Of a stretch of DNA of 64,000 nt, positions 47,345 to 58,054 are shown in pieces. Under the pieces are notes generated by a model, which was not told where the DNA came from, ran no database searches, and saw only the letters and a list, made by a program, of their open reading frames with translations. The position numbers were made by a program, and so were the translations under genes. The stretch is from Pegea sp. RAD2-039 (taxonomy: Eukaryota; Chordata; Thaliacea; Salpida; Salpidae): the NCBI GenBank assembly GCA_034620365.1, contig JAQGEQ010000124.1:1-64000 (forward strand). The letters run 5' to 3'. Each line of letters begins with the position of its first letter. Within the stretch, counting starts at the first letter, position 1.

Positions 47345-47545
47345 AAGAGAGCACCTCTCACTAACACACATTCTCATAAATAACATCTATTTAGTCAAAA
47401 ATATAGAAAGTAAAAGATGAAACACATATGGTATTTCAGTAATCTTCAAATCATATAACAGTAAACAATTACATGGAGTAATAATAAGACAAAAAAAGGA
47501 AAATCACCGATTTAGAAATGACAATGTTAATGACAATTATTATAT
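47345..47545 (-). mobile_element. LINE 3'-end fragment
   Basis: Matches the 3' ends at 49.55-49.75 and 63.2-63.4 kb (ACACACATTCTCATAAATAA, CAAAAGATGAAACACAT-like, AACAATTACATGGAG, GAAATGACAATG). 5'-truncated and diverged. Confidence 0.7.
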
Positions 47546-48285
47546 GCTATTTCATCAAGATATAATAATTATATAATAATTGGGGTTTATAGAATCTAAA
47601 ATTCATTTTTTATAGATATAATTCCCTAAACGGAAGATGTCCATCAAAAATGAAGAAAGATTCAGATTAAATAGACATTTAAGAAATATATAAATTCAAT
47701 AATTTATAAAATAATAAAGAAATTGGTAAAAATATATAAAAAAAAATTTATAAAATTAAATCATTTTTAAAATGTTGTCTAACTTTCATTACAAAAGATA
47801 AATAATAATAAGAAAATGAAATGAATAAAAAATTAATAAAACTCTTAAATAAATGAATAATAAATTTTAACTTTTAGTAAGATTCCAATAGAAAATGAAA
47901 AGCTCCATGTGGGTAGTTAAAACAACATTTGAACATCTAAAAGTGTTACCAATAAAAAAATGTTTCTAAATTAAAAAAGAATAAAAAAGAATTAAATTAG
48001 ATTATTATATTTAATTCATAAATATAATAAATAAATTATTAAAAAGAAAATAATATTTAATAACTAAGAGCTTAATAAATGAATAAAAAAATAGTTTATA
48101 CAATTACCGACAATATAAAGAATTTTTATTTATTCTATAAAAAATTTATAAGTTAAATGCCTATATATGTTTAAATTATAATTAAATAATTACAAAAATT
48201 ATTTAAAAATAAAATAACTTTAATTTATCTCAAAAATAATTATCGAAGTTTCTTTTAAGAGTTTTTAACATTTTAACATTTTATT
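47546..48285. other. AT-rich sequence
   Basis: No recognisable feature. Confidence 0.5.
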
Positions 48286-48289
48286 GTTT

Positions 48290-48540
48290 TTAGGGTTTCG
48301 TTTCTTTCTGATATATTTCATCTCTTCTTATAAAGATTCAAATATGATTTCTTCTTCTTATTATTCTGATCTTCAAACTCTCTAACCACTTGTATCAGAG
48401 TTATATCAGTTTGTTTTGATATCTTCTATCTTATCTTTTGAAGATGCAAACATGACTTCATCTTCTGATCTTCAAACTCTTCCTCCGTTCATTCTCAAAG
48501 TGTCTCCGACAATCTCTCTCAGTTCCTTTTAAGACCTTAA
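48290..48540. repeat. Two degenerate satellite units, reverse orientation
   Basis: Pyrimidine-rich strand is the plus strand here (CTCTAACCACTTGTATCAGA near 48380). The second unit resembles the variant seen at 10.4 and 54.2 kb (GCAAACATGACTTCATCTTC). No host gene was identified on the plus strand. Confidence 0.8.
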
Positions 48541-49544
48541 ATCTACCCTACAAACTTTTAACAATTATAGAAAGAGTAAAGTAAATAATATTAATAAGTA
48601 AAAGTTTGCCTATATATAAAAAAGTAATCTAACAATTTAATGAGCTAAACTATAAACGTTAGGGAAAAAGTGAAAAGGAAAAATTGACTAATTTTAGAGG
48701 ATATAAAATAAAAGAAAACCAAAAGTTCAAATTACTAAAAATTTATTTAAACTTTATATTTTATTATTGAACATGTGTGAAAATACACTTCAGCAAAAGC
48801 TAAAAATAAATCAAAGTTAAAAGCATAAAATTCATTGAGAGATTTGAAAAAAATTATAAATTTAAAAAAGCACCGAGCTACAGAAATATTGTACATGCGT
48901 TGCTATTATGGCATTGTGATTATTTGGTTTAAATAAAAACATTTGTGGTTTTTTTTGAGTATTAGTTTTTTAACATCATTTTGCATTAAATTTGTTTAAC
49001 CTTTTTTTTTCAACTTTTGTTTATTGTCAAATTAAAGTTTTTTTTTTTAAACGAACTGTCTGGTAACTTTCTGAAAATGTTAATAGTTATTATTAGTTCG
49101 AAATAATTTTTTTAAACTGAAATATCTACTCAAGATATTAGTATGTTTTAAACATCTTAATATACCTTTATCATCTATAGATTGATTTCATTTAAATTTA
49201 TTAATTAGTTTATAGATTTATCAAATATGGATTTTTTAGCTGTTTAGTTTAATAAATTAAATAAACTTACTTTTATAAAAGTTTAGTAGTTATTATAAAT
49301 AGTAGATTATTTCATTTTAATTATAAATGATATGTTATATTACAAAAAGTTAACAAGTTTCAATAAAAATAAAACTAATTGAATAAGGAATTTTTTATTA
49401 TGAAGGTTCTTAAAGTTTTTTTTTATTTGATTATTGTGTAAAAAACTAACACTTTTATATTTAATAGATATTTGGTGTAAATATAAAATGTATAAATATT
49501 AAAAAATTGATTTCTCTGATAATTTTTTGACAATAAATCTTGTA
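48541..49544. other. AT-rich sequence
   Basis: No recognisable feature. Confidence 0.5.
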
Positions 49545-50620
49545 TTTTGTATTTATTTATTTCACTAAATGCGAAGGAGGATACCTGAAGAGACCACCTC
49601 TCGCTAACACACATTCTCACAAATAACATCTATTTAGCCAAAAATATAAAAAGCAAAAGATGTAACACATGGTATTTCAGTAGCCCTCAAAGCATATACC
49701 AGTGAACAATTACATTGAATGTAAATAATATTAAAAAAGGAAAAATTCGCAGTTTAGAAATGACAATGTTGGCAATATTATAACGGTTCAACTTTTGCTT
49801 GAACAACGCAAGCGACTTCGACATGACAATGTCTGATACCAGCTGGTTTCATGTACTAATTGTACGGTATGAGAAAATATTCAATCTAATTAATGTACCA
49901 GGTGATATAGACTTATTAAGGTGTAATGTGTGTCGACTGAGTTGATATAACTTGAGGGAAGGACTAATGGAAAAGAAATCATCAAACTGAATGTCAATTA
50001 AATTGTGGATAATTTAAAAAATAAGAATTAAATTGTATTTAATTCGTTGAATTTTCAAAGTTTCTAAATTGAAGAAGATGAGACGATGTTTATAACTATC
50101 ATATTTAATATTAAGCTTCCTGCATACTAATCTCGTAAATGTGGCCTGAATAGATTCGATTTCTTTGATATCACCAACTTAATATGGCATCCATGCACTA
50201 ACATTGTATTCAAGAATTGGACATACGTACAATTTGAAAAGATTGATAAAAAATCATGGGTCCTTATAATTAAAGCTGTTTATAATAAGGAAGACAAGGT
50301 TGATTGAGTTGCAAAGATTTTGGAAACATAATTGCGCCATTTAAAGTCAGTTGATAGAGTAAGGCCAAGGTCTAGGACCGAAGATACTCGTTGAATATAA
50401 ATTTAACTTTTTAATGAAGCCAAGTGAACTTCAACAAATTATTATTAGAAGAGTATCTGAGAACTTAAATATAATTCTTTTTATTTTTAATCATTTTTTT
50501 ATTGACGAGTATTTTTTAACCGGTAGATGGCAGTACTGAGTTCATTCTTATTTATAGTTAGAATTAAAATAGGTTAAATATGGAATATTTTTGAGATATT
50601 TTTAAACTAAATTTATTCAT
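49545..50620 (-). mobile_element. LINE 3' half, the longest copy in the window
   Basis: On the minus strand it starts with the same LTG-to-RT sequence as 3.6 kb (LYVRPILEYNVSAWM-like, VQATFTRLVCRKLNI). It continues through the C-terminal segment (QLVSDIVMSKSLALFKQKLN, RYNIANIVISKL) to a 3' UTR with TGTGTTAGCGAGAGGTGGTC and a TTTATT-rich tail. Stops and frameshifts interrupt the ORF. No 5' half is present. Confidence 0.8.
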
Positions 50621-50861
50621 AATACGAATAGTACTGATTAATTGCATAAATAAAAAGTTTTTGATTTCAACTATTCTAAATTATATTATAATTAATTTTA
50701 TATTCCAACTTATTATATTATTAAATATTTCATTACGAAAATATTAGATTAACAAAGAATTTAAATTTTCTGTTGTTTCAAATTTTAAGCATTTATTGCA
50801 TCAATTTGATATTACTCATTAAAATTATTAATTAATTAACATATTATTGTAACCCTCATAA

Positions 50862-50934
50862 GCCCGGTTAGCTCAGTCGGTAGAGCGTTGGACTTTTAAT
50901 CCAACGGTCGCGGGTTCAAGTCCCTCATCGGGCG
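50862..50934 (+). tRNA. tRNA-Lys (TTT)
   Basis: 73 nt: acceptor GCCCGGT with ATCGGGC, anticodon arm TTGGACTTTTAATCCAA (anticodon TTT), T-arm GGGTTCAAGTCC, discriminator G, then an 8-T terminator. Intergenic. Confidence 0.97.
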
Positions 50935-51507
50935 GCTTTTTTTTAAACATTCTTTTGATTGAAATTTTTTTTTTAAGCATCACTTAGTTAAAGTTTTACC
51001 TTTCTAGATTTTCTGGACATTTTAGAAGATTTTTTTTATGCTAAACACAAAAGAGATATTTTTCACAAATCTATTGGAGGTTGAATTAGCAGAGATTTTT
51101 ATATAAAATTTTACATTTGATTCAATTCTTTTGTTTCTTAAATTTAAAACTTTAAATTTTTATAAAAATCAAAAAGTTTAATTTATAAATTAAGCAGCAA
51201 AATAAAAAGTCCTTTTAAATTAAATGGTTTTTATTCAAGAACTTTGATTACAGAAAAAATTAAAAAAAAATCAAACCGTCAAAACGATGATGACGTCATC
51301 ATTACGTGATCATTACGTCATCAAAAGAAATAAACTACAAAAAAATAACTTTTGAGGTTTTTCGTTTTCCATTTGCACAGTTCTCGCAACTGTGACGTCA
51401 TCGTCGCTATTTACAAGTCATGACGTCATCAGCACCAAACTCATGACGTCATTGTCGAGTACAAGCTAGTTGTGGTTTAAAAAAAGTTAAAAAAAGAAGT
51501 GATGACG
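50935..51507. other. Spacer downstream of TTLL4
   Basis: AT-rich up to about 51280, then a dense cluster of TGACGTCA palindromes (51290, 51391, 51419, 51442, 51502) running into the TTLL4 stop codon, which itself overlaps a copy. Confidence 0.7.
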
Positions 51508-53099
51508 TCATGAACGCGCTCGTATCGCTTCGGCGACGCTCTGCTTGATTGCACACGCTATTCGACTGGATTCGGTGAGACCAGGTTCAAATTTTTCTGA
51601 CACAAATGCTGCAGTAGGGAAATCCCTAAAAAATCGATGACGTCAGTATACGGTTGCCATGACAACCGCAATGACGTCATACCTCTATTTCGATCTTTGC
51701 GATGACGTAATTCCCAGTGATGAAGCAGCATGTTGTAGTATCGAGTAGTAGCAAAGTAGCTCAGGTACTTTCTGGCGTTAATGACGTCATCAGTCGATTG
51801 ATGACGTCATGCAAAGATTCGGACTTACTTTTTGAATGATGGGTAGACTCGTTGAAAGTTACCGCGACGTTTTAATTCATCTTCAGCTTCTGCTAGAGCG
51901 TTGATGTCATTACAAGTTAGATGATCGAGAAGTGATGACGTCATTTCCGTCTAGATATGTAAATTAGTGACGTCATCAGCGATTGATGTCGAATTTGAAC
52001 CTGATTCATATTTTTGTAGTTTTGTGTGAAGAATGAATGCTTAGATCGCGTTTCTGGGGTTATTTCAGCCAAGTTTTGACGTTTATCGCGGGTGAAGGTG
52101 TTAGTTGAAGAACTGGAAAATAAATTTGGAGTTTAGAGTGAAATTATTGAGTTACAAAATAGAATAAAACATTTTCGAATTAGAATTTCAACTGAAAAAA
52201 AAAAAAAAATTATGGCAGCGGTGGGATTCGAACCCACGCCATCGAAATGACTGGTGCCTTAAACCAGCGCCTTAGACCGCTCGGCCACGCTACCTACTGT
52301 CTTCCACCGTTTAATTTCAATTTTATTTATAACAAAATGTTTTTTCTTACAATTTAGAATTTATAAAAATATCTTTTTAAACCAACAAAATTTAAACCAA
52401 AAGGAATATTTTTACTTATTCATTTTTTTAATTTAAACTTAATGTAGAATTATTATAAATAGAAATTTTCAAACTAACTTATTCGATAAATTTCTATTGG
52501 TCGGGATTTCAAATCCAGCAATATTAAACATATCTTTAACCATACCACCTTTAATTTCAATATCTAATGGAGAATTCGAATGTAAACTAAAAAAAAAAAT
52601 AAATAATTATTTAATAATAAGAAAAAAATTCGTTAAAAATTCTAAAATTTTCAATTTAATTTATTATCATAAAATATCAACAAAAGTAAATTGTTAAAAG
52701 ATATTTTCTCCTTAACTACATCTACTGTGTTCACTCAAGCAGAACCTAGGAGAAATGTTCACTTCTAAGAGCCAAGCTTTGAGTTTCTCATCCAACATGA
52801 TATCAAAACCGAAGACTTCATGACAACAATAATCTCTTCGACAATTTGATTTTATCAAACCATTAGTATACGGCTCCACACTACCAACACATTACAGTGA
52901 TGACGTCATTGACCATAAGGGAAGTCTGTTTTACCTTATTAGGGTTTTGACGACGATATCTTTTATTTCGTTCCATATTTTGGTGACTTCAATGTTTTTC
53001 TCGCTTAGATGACGCCATAAAGCGCTTATACTCCTTTAAAAGTTAAAAAAAAAATGTGTTAAAAATTAAAAAAAAAATAAAGTGCCTCGACCCGGGATT

Positions 53100-53138
<39 letters not shown>

Positions 53139-56100
53139 GACTGAGCTATCAAGGCTTACGAAATACGAAAGAAAATATTTGTTTTAAAGCTAAATATTTC
53201 GACTAGGTTAGATATTAAAATAAATAATTAAATAAAAAGTTTGAATTTAATTTATTTTCGGCAGATTTATATTTAAACTGAAACAGAAACTTTCAAATTA
53301 TAGGAATTTGTTGAAAATTTAATTAAAAACTAATATTTGATGAAGTTACTCCTAAAAGTCAAACAAAAGTTGAGATTTCTGCAAATGAAGATTTCAAACC
53401 ATTTGTGTCCCTGGCATTCATTGATGTCTTCATTTTGTTCAAATTTGCCGGACTTTTTATTGATGCTGTAGTTGGTGAGGTGCATGTATCGGTTGTTGAT
53501 GTGCTTTGCTGATGATGAGTATCTGAGTGAAAAGATGATGAAGATGAGGATCAAGATGAAGATGATGAGGATCAAGATCAAGATGGTGAAGATGAGGATC
53601 AAGATCAAGATGATGAAGATGAGGATCAAGATCAAGATGGTGAAGATGAGGATCAAGATGGTGAAGATGAGGATCAAGATGGTGAAGATGAGGATCAAGA
53701 TGGTGAAGATGAGGATCAAGATGGTGAAGATGAGGATCAAGATGGTGAAGATGAGGATCAAGATGGTGAAGATGAGGATCAAGATGGTGAAGATGAGGAT
53801 CAAGATCAAGATGGTGAAGATGAGGATCAAGATCAAGATGATGAAGATGAGGATCAAGATGATGAAGACATAAATAAGGATTGTGAAAAGATTTTGTTTA
53901 TTGAAGAAACATCTGTTTGAAGTTTTTGAAGATTTAAGAATTTCACTAAAAACAATTTACTTTCTAGAAGAAGTTTCTGAACAAAAAAATATTAAATGAA
54001 ATGGATAAGAAGATGAAAAAGAAGTTTATAGATCATGTCAAGATGATAAAGATGAAGATCAGAATAATAAGAAGATAAACACATGTCTGAATCTTCAAAA
54101 GAAGAGATGGGAAGATATCAGAATGAACTGATGTAACTCTGAGACAAGTTGTTAGAGAGTTTGAAGATCAGAATAATTAGTAGATGAAGTCATGTTTGCA
54201 TCTTCAAAAGAAGAGATGGGAAGATATCAGAATGAACTGATGTAACTCTGAGACAAGTGGTTAGATGAAAGCGTGTTTGGAAAGCCACAAGACTAACCAA
54301 AGAAACATTTAATATTTGCCTAAAGTGTTTTTAAAAACAAAAAATTGAAAAAAATATTCAAGAATTTTGTAGCAGGTGAAAATATTAAAGAAAAATAATT
54401 GAACGATGACCGAAGTTTGAATAAATATCATTTTTTATTGTTACTTTATGTTTTCTTTTATTTATTTAAAATCTAATTTGTTCAAAATTTTGTTTTATCT
54501 GGAAATGGCACCAATCGTTGTGAAAATAAAATTCAAAATTTTTTTTAGTTGGAGACAATTTACAGAAGCGACAAAATCTTACTTGCAAGTAGCAAATCGA
54601 ACCAAACCATTTTCGTAAACGTAAGCGCGAAGCGGATCGAATGACGTCACATACACGTAAACGCGAAGATCAAATTTATTTCCATTAATTAGATAGGGCC
54701 GAGATAAATATCTGAAAAACTAATTTGGAAACCCTGGTTTTAAAATAAAGTGAAAAAAATACTTTTGGACAATAACAGGTTTTTTTTGGGGAATTTGAGT
54801 CCATTTGTTGATGACTTTGATTCCGATTCCTCTCGCTGCCGCTGGCTAAAAATTTATAGAAAAATATTTGGAAACACTGATTAATAGAAATTCATTTTTT
54901 TAGTTAAATTAATAATTTTAATGTTTTAAATTACGCAGAAAAACATTTTACTGGTTTGAGGATATATTTTTGTTTTCCATGTGAGTCTTCCCAAGTATTC
55001 TTCAGAAGTTTACGATCCCAAGGAAGTATATAAGTTTGAGGAATAAAACCAAATTCTTTTTTTCCAAATCTATGCTGAAAAACATTAAACAAAAAAGTTA
55101 AAAAAGATAAAAAAAGTGCCTCGACCCGGGATTGAACCAGGGACCTTCAGGTCTTCAGTCTGACGCTCTCCCGACTGAGCTATCAAGGCTCGTGGTTACG
55201 GAAACAGAAAATAAGAAAAATTCTAACCAATTTACAAACTGAATTCTAATTTTAACTGAATTTAATTAAATACAAGAACACAAAAGCATCTACTCAACCA
55301 TTAACCACTATCTCAAAAAAAACTAAACAACAAAAACACTCGAATGACGTCACAAAAATGTAAAAATCCCAAAATGGTCGCTAACTAAAACGAACCTGCA
55401 TTTTCGATAAATTTCGCCATAAACGATCTTTACGTCCAATTTGAAACGAACCGGGAAAATGATTCACCTAAACAACAACACGACGATGACGTCACACCTA
55501 TGACGTCATCACCGCTTACTTTTTGATGGTTACGAACTGATTTAAAAGCTTGTGACTTCATATGTTTGCCGAAGTAACCTAACCATTCAGCACTTTCTAA
55601 AATTCGAATAATGACGTCATCAGTGACGTCATCACAGGAATAACTGACTTTTGGTGGGTTTGAAACCGGATCTTGCGATTGTGCTCTTCACTATAAGAGG
55701 AGTGATGGAGCTCATCTTCCATTTCAGCATCCTTCGGACTTCGTAGGGATGAGACTCGACTGTAATGACGTCATCAGTGTGAAGATTATGCAAATGAGGT
55801 TTGAAGTGATTTATGATGACGTAGTTAAAAGTTGAAGATGGAAAATTAAAGAACATAGAAGATGAGATTAAAGACATCAGCAAAGATCTTCATCACTAAC
55901 TCTTCACTTTTTCCACTCACTTGTGAAATCATGCGTGACGAAATTGATTACAGATGGTTTATTTGCAAACAAACTTTCAATTAAAGCTGGTTCGCGAGTG
56001 ACGTCATCACTTGGTGACATAGATTTAGTATCATCTGACTGTGACGTCATCAACGAGCCTATATCAATTGATTTAAAGGACGTTTTGACGTTATAGTGAC

Positions 56101-58054
56101 GTCATCACCTGATTCGTCAATAAAATCGTCTTCTAAAGAAGTTATGACGTCATCAGATTCCTCATCAAAGCTGACACAACTGTTAGGCTGGAATACAAAT
56201 TGAAAGTGACGTCATATACGCGAGATGATGTCGTCACTTACATCCAGTTGAGAATCATCTTCATATTCGGATAAATTAGAAGAAACACTAAAATACAAAA
56301 TGGTCGTTTATCAAAATGGTTTAGATCCAACTAAATTTACCAAAAATCTTCATCTTCTTCTTCCAGATCTTTCTCATCTTCCACACATTCACAAATGTCT
56401 TCTTCTTCTTTTGGAGTATTTTTGTCATTTAAGAGCATTTTTGGAAATGGTCTTCAAAAAAAAAAATGCCAAAACTGAAAAACGCCAAAAAAGTCACCAA
56501 AAAATTCTCACTGAATACTAGGAATAGGAACAGAGCTGGTTCTGCTCGACCGCACACGATTATGTGTCCACAGCGTCGGGTTTAAAGGTCTTCTCTGTCG
56601 CGCTGGTGACATGGTAACAGAACGAACATTCACTGGCAACATGCATGGACGACCAGTGACAAATTTTTGGTTCAAACCCAGCTTTTGTGGCCCATTAGTC
56701 CTTTGAATTGAGTTAAAATGGCGTTTTTTCAAATATGCAACTTCAAGCTCAAGATCAGATAGTTTTTTGTTTTGTGACGTCATCGTTTTTGGGGCGTTTT
56801 TGCGTTGTAATCTGGGAACAGATAACTTCGGTGATGAACCAGTCATACAGAGCATCTTGCTTTCACTGTTGAAAAAGAATGACGTCATTAAAATGTGAGT
56901 GACGTCATCAAATTTTGAAAAGAGGTATTATTGAATTATTTCAATTTAGTAAATCAGGTTCCTGGACATAATCTGAGCTCCCTGGACATGCTTTGAGCCC
57001 CCTGGACATGTTTTGAGCCCCTGGACATGTTTTGAACCACTTGGACATGTTTTGAGTCCCCTGGACATGTTTTGAGCCCCTGGACATGCTTTGAGTCCCC
57101 TAAACATGCTTTGATCCCCGTGGACATGTTTTGAACCACCTGGACATGTTTTGAACCCCCCTGAACATGTTTTGAGTCCCCTGGACATGTTTTGAACCAC
57201 CTGGACATACTCTGAACCCCCTGGACATGCTCTGAACCACCTGGACATCTACTTCATATCTAATTACAGACTAGATTAAATAGTTGATTATAAAATATCT
57301 TATTTTATAAGATGATTGGAAAAGGTTTATTTCAAATTATAAACTTTCAGAAGCATTTTTTGAAGATTAAACTGGAAAGTAACACAGTAGATGAAAATAG
57401 TTTTTCTATAAAATTAAAATTATTACAGATTTGACCTTAAAAAATATACTTTTATTTAAATGATTTCAAAAAGCAACTAAATTTAAATCAGTATTTATTC
57501 AATCAACAACTTAATAACTTTTAAACCCAGAAAAAAAATTTAAATTTGTAAAACAAGTTCATTAATATAAATATTTTCTTTTTATACAACTTAAACTTAT
57601 ATTCATTAAAAGCAAAATACATGATAATAAATAAATAGAAACAAAGTATATCAAGATTTTATTCATAAATATAAGAAATAAGTTTTTACAGGAATTTAAT
57701 TATTATTAATTTTCAATATATCATTTTTATCTAAACTAAATACAGTTGAAGACTTATTAAAATTAGCTATAAATAAACAACAAAGTTTTTCTAGAATATA
57801 GAAATAAGTTAGATGTATATAAAATGATTATTTATAATAAATAAATATCATAAAAATAAGAAAAGATCTATAGTTAAAAAATTATATAAGACATAAATAC
57901 CTACCCTTAATCTTTAAGTAAACAAAAAACAATAAATTGATAGAAATACAAACCTTTTTTCAGCAACTAATTTCTGATTCAAACTTGGCAAAATAACTCT
58001 ATTAATTCCATTCACAATACGTTTTTTAGCATTTTCATTTTTACCTTTTATCAT
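51508..58054 (-). CDS. TTLL4: Tubulin polyglutamylase TTLL4, twenty exons
   Basis: ATP-grasp ligase; TTLL4 starts glutamate side chains on tubulin and other proteins. Exons (minus): 57954-58054, 56512-56865, 56341-56451, 56242-56287, 56109-56187, 55921-56058, 55649-55759, 55520-55596, 55396-55467, 54952-55074, 54763-54845, 54583-54711, 53400-53522, 52935-53033, 52746-52880, 52479-52586, 52001-52112, 51829-51950, 51683-51771, 51508-51625; about 776 aa, shorter than human (~1200). The N-terminal third is acidic and unconserved. Core: LKWKMSSITPLIVKSTIARS, NHFPGSFQIGRKDRLWRNLS, RFGKKEFGFIPQTYILP, KPPAAARGIGIKVINKW, QKYLSRPYLINGNKFDLRVY, NNRYMHLTNYSINKK, CCHEVFGFDIMLDE and LLEVNISPSLHS. The last junction is one base out of phase, so the final ~40 codons are uncertain. 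Introns hold three sense-strand tRNA genes. Confidence 0.93.
52213..52294 (-). tRNA. tRNA-Leu (AAG), in a TTLL4 intron
   Basis: 82-nt gene identical to the copy at 19555-19636. Its 3' flank (CTAATTCGAAAATG side) also matches that copy for about 30 bp. Lies in the intron between exons 16 and 17, host orientation, followed by a long T-run. Confidence 0.96.
53083..53155 (-). tRNA. tRNA-Phe (GAA), in a TTLL4 intron
   Basis: Same sequence as the gene at 40112-40184. Host orientation; the T-run terminator is within about 50 nt of the acceptor of the exon starting at 53033. Confidence 0.97.
53537..53870. repeat. 21-bp minisatellite in a TTLL4 intron
   Basis: About 16 units of GATGAGGATCAAGATGGTGAA (with GATCAA insertions) begin only about 15 bp upstream, in the host sense, of the exon start at 53522. 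The host strand carries the pyrimidine-rich complement, so the array abuts the polypyrimidine tract. Open frames across it on both strands are a by-product of the 3n repeat length. Confidence 0.95.
54040..54265. repeat. Two diverged satellite units in a TTLL4 intron
   Basis: Units contain GAAGAGATGGGAAGATATCA and CTCTGAGACAAGTTGTTAGA, plus orientation (purine strand), hence pyrimidine-rich in the TTLL4 transcript. They belong to the variant subfamily also seen at 10.38-10.44 and 48.4 kb. Confidence 0.85.
55117..55189 (-). tRNA. tRNA-Phe (GAA) with a stem mismatch, in a TTLL4 intron
   Basis: As the other two Phe genes except for C instead of T at position 39 (ACTGAAGACCTGA), which turns the last anticodon-stem pair A31-T39 into A-C. 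Host orientation; T-run about 40 nt from the acceptor of the exon starting at 55074. Confidence 0.93.
56956..57250. repeat. ~20-bp minisatellite in TTLL4 intron 1
   Basis: About 14 units of CCCCTGGACATGTTTTGAGC with C-run and GAACC/GAGCC variation. Markedly less AT-rich than its surroundings. The minus-strand open frames (SRGLKTCPGGSKHVQ-like) arise from the repeat and are not taken as genes. Confidence 0.95.

Noticed and set aside
53330-53857. Long open frames over the 21-bp repeat on both strands (for example repeated ILIFTIL or KMRIKMV)
   Set aside because: They exist only because the repeat length is a multiple of three. The true signal is the TTLL4 exon at 53400-53522.
56946-57248. Two overlapping minus-strand frames rich in MSRG and CPGG
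   Set aside because: Translation of a 20-bp intronic minisatellite; no start context or splice logic, and TTLL4 exons flank it.
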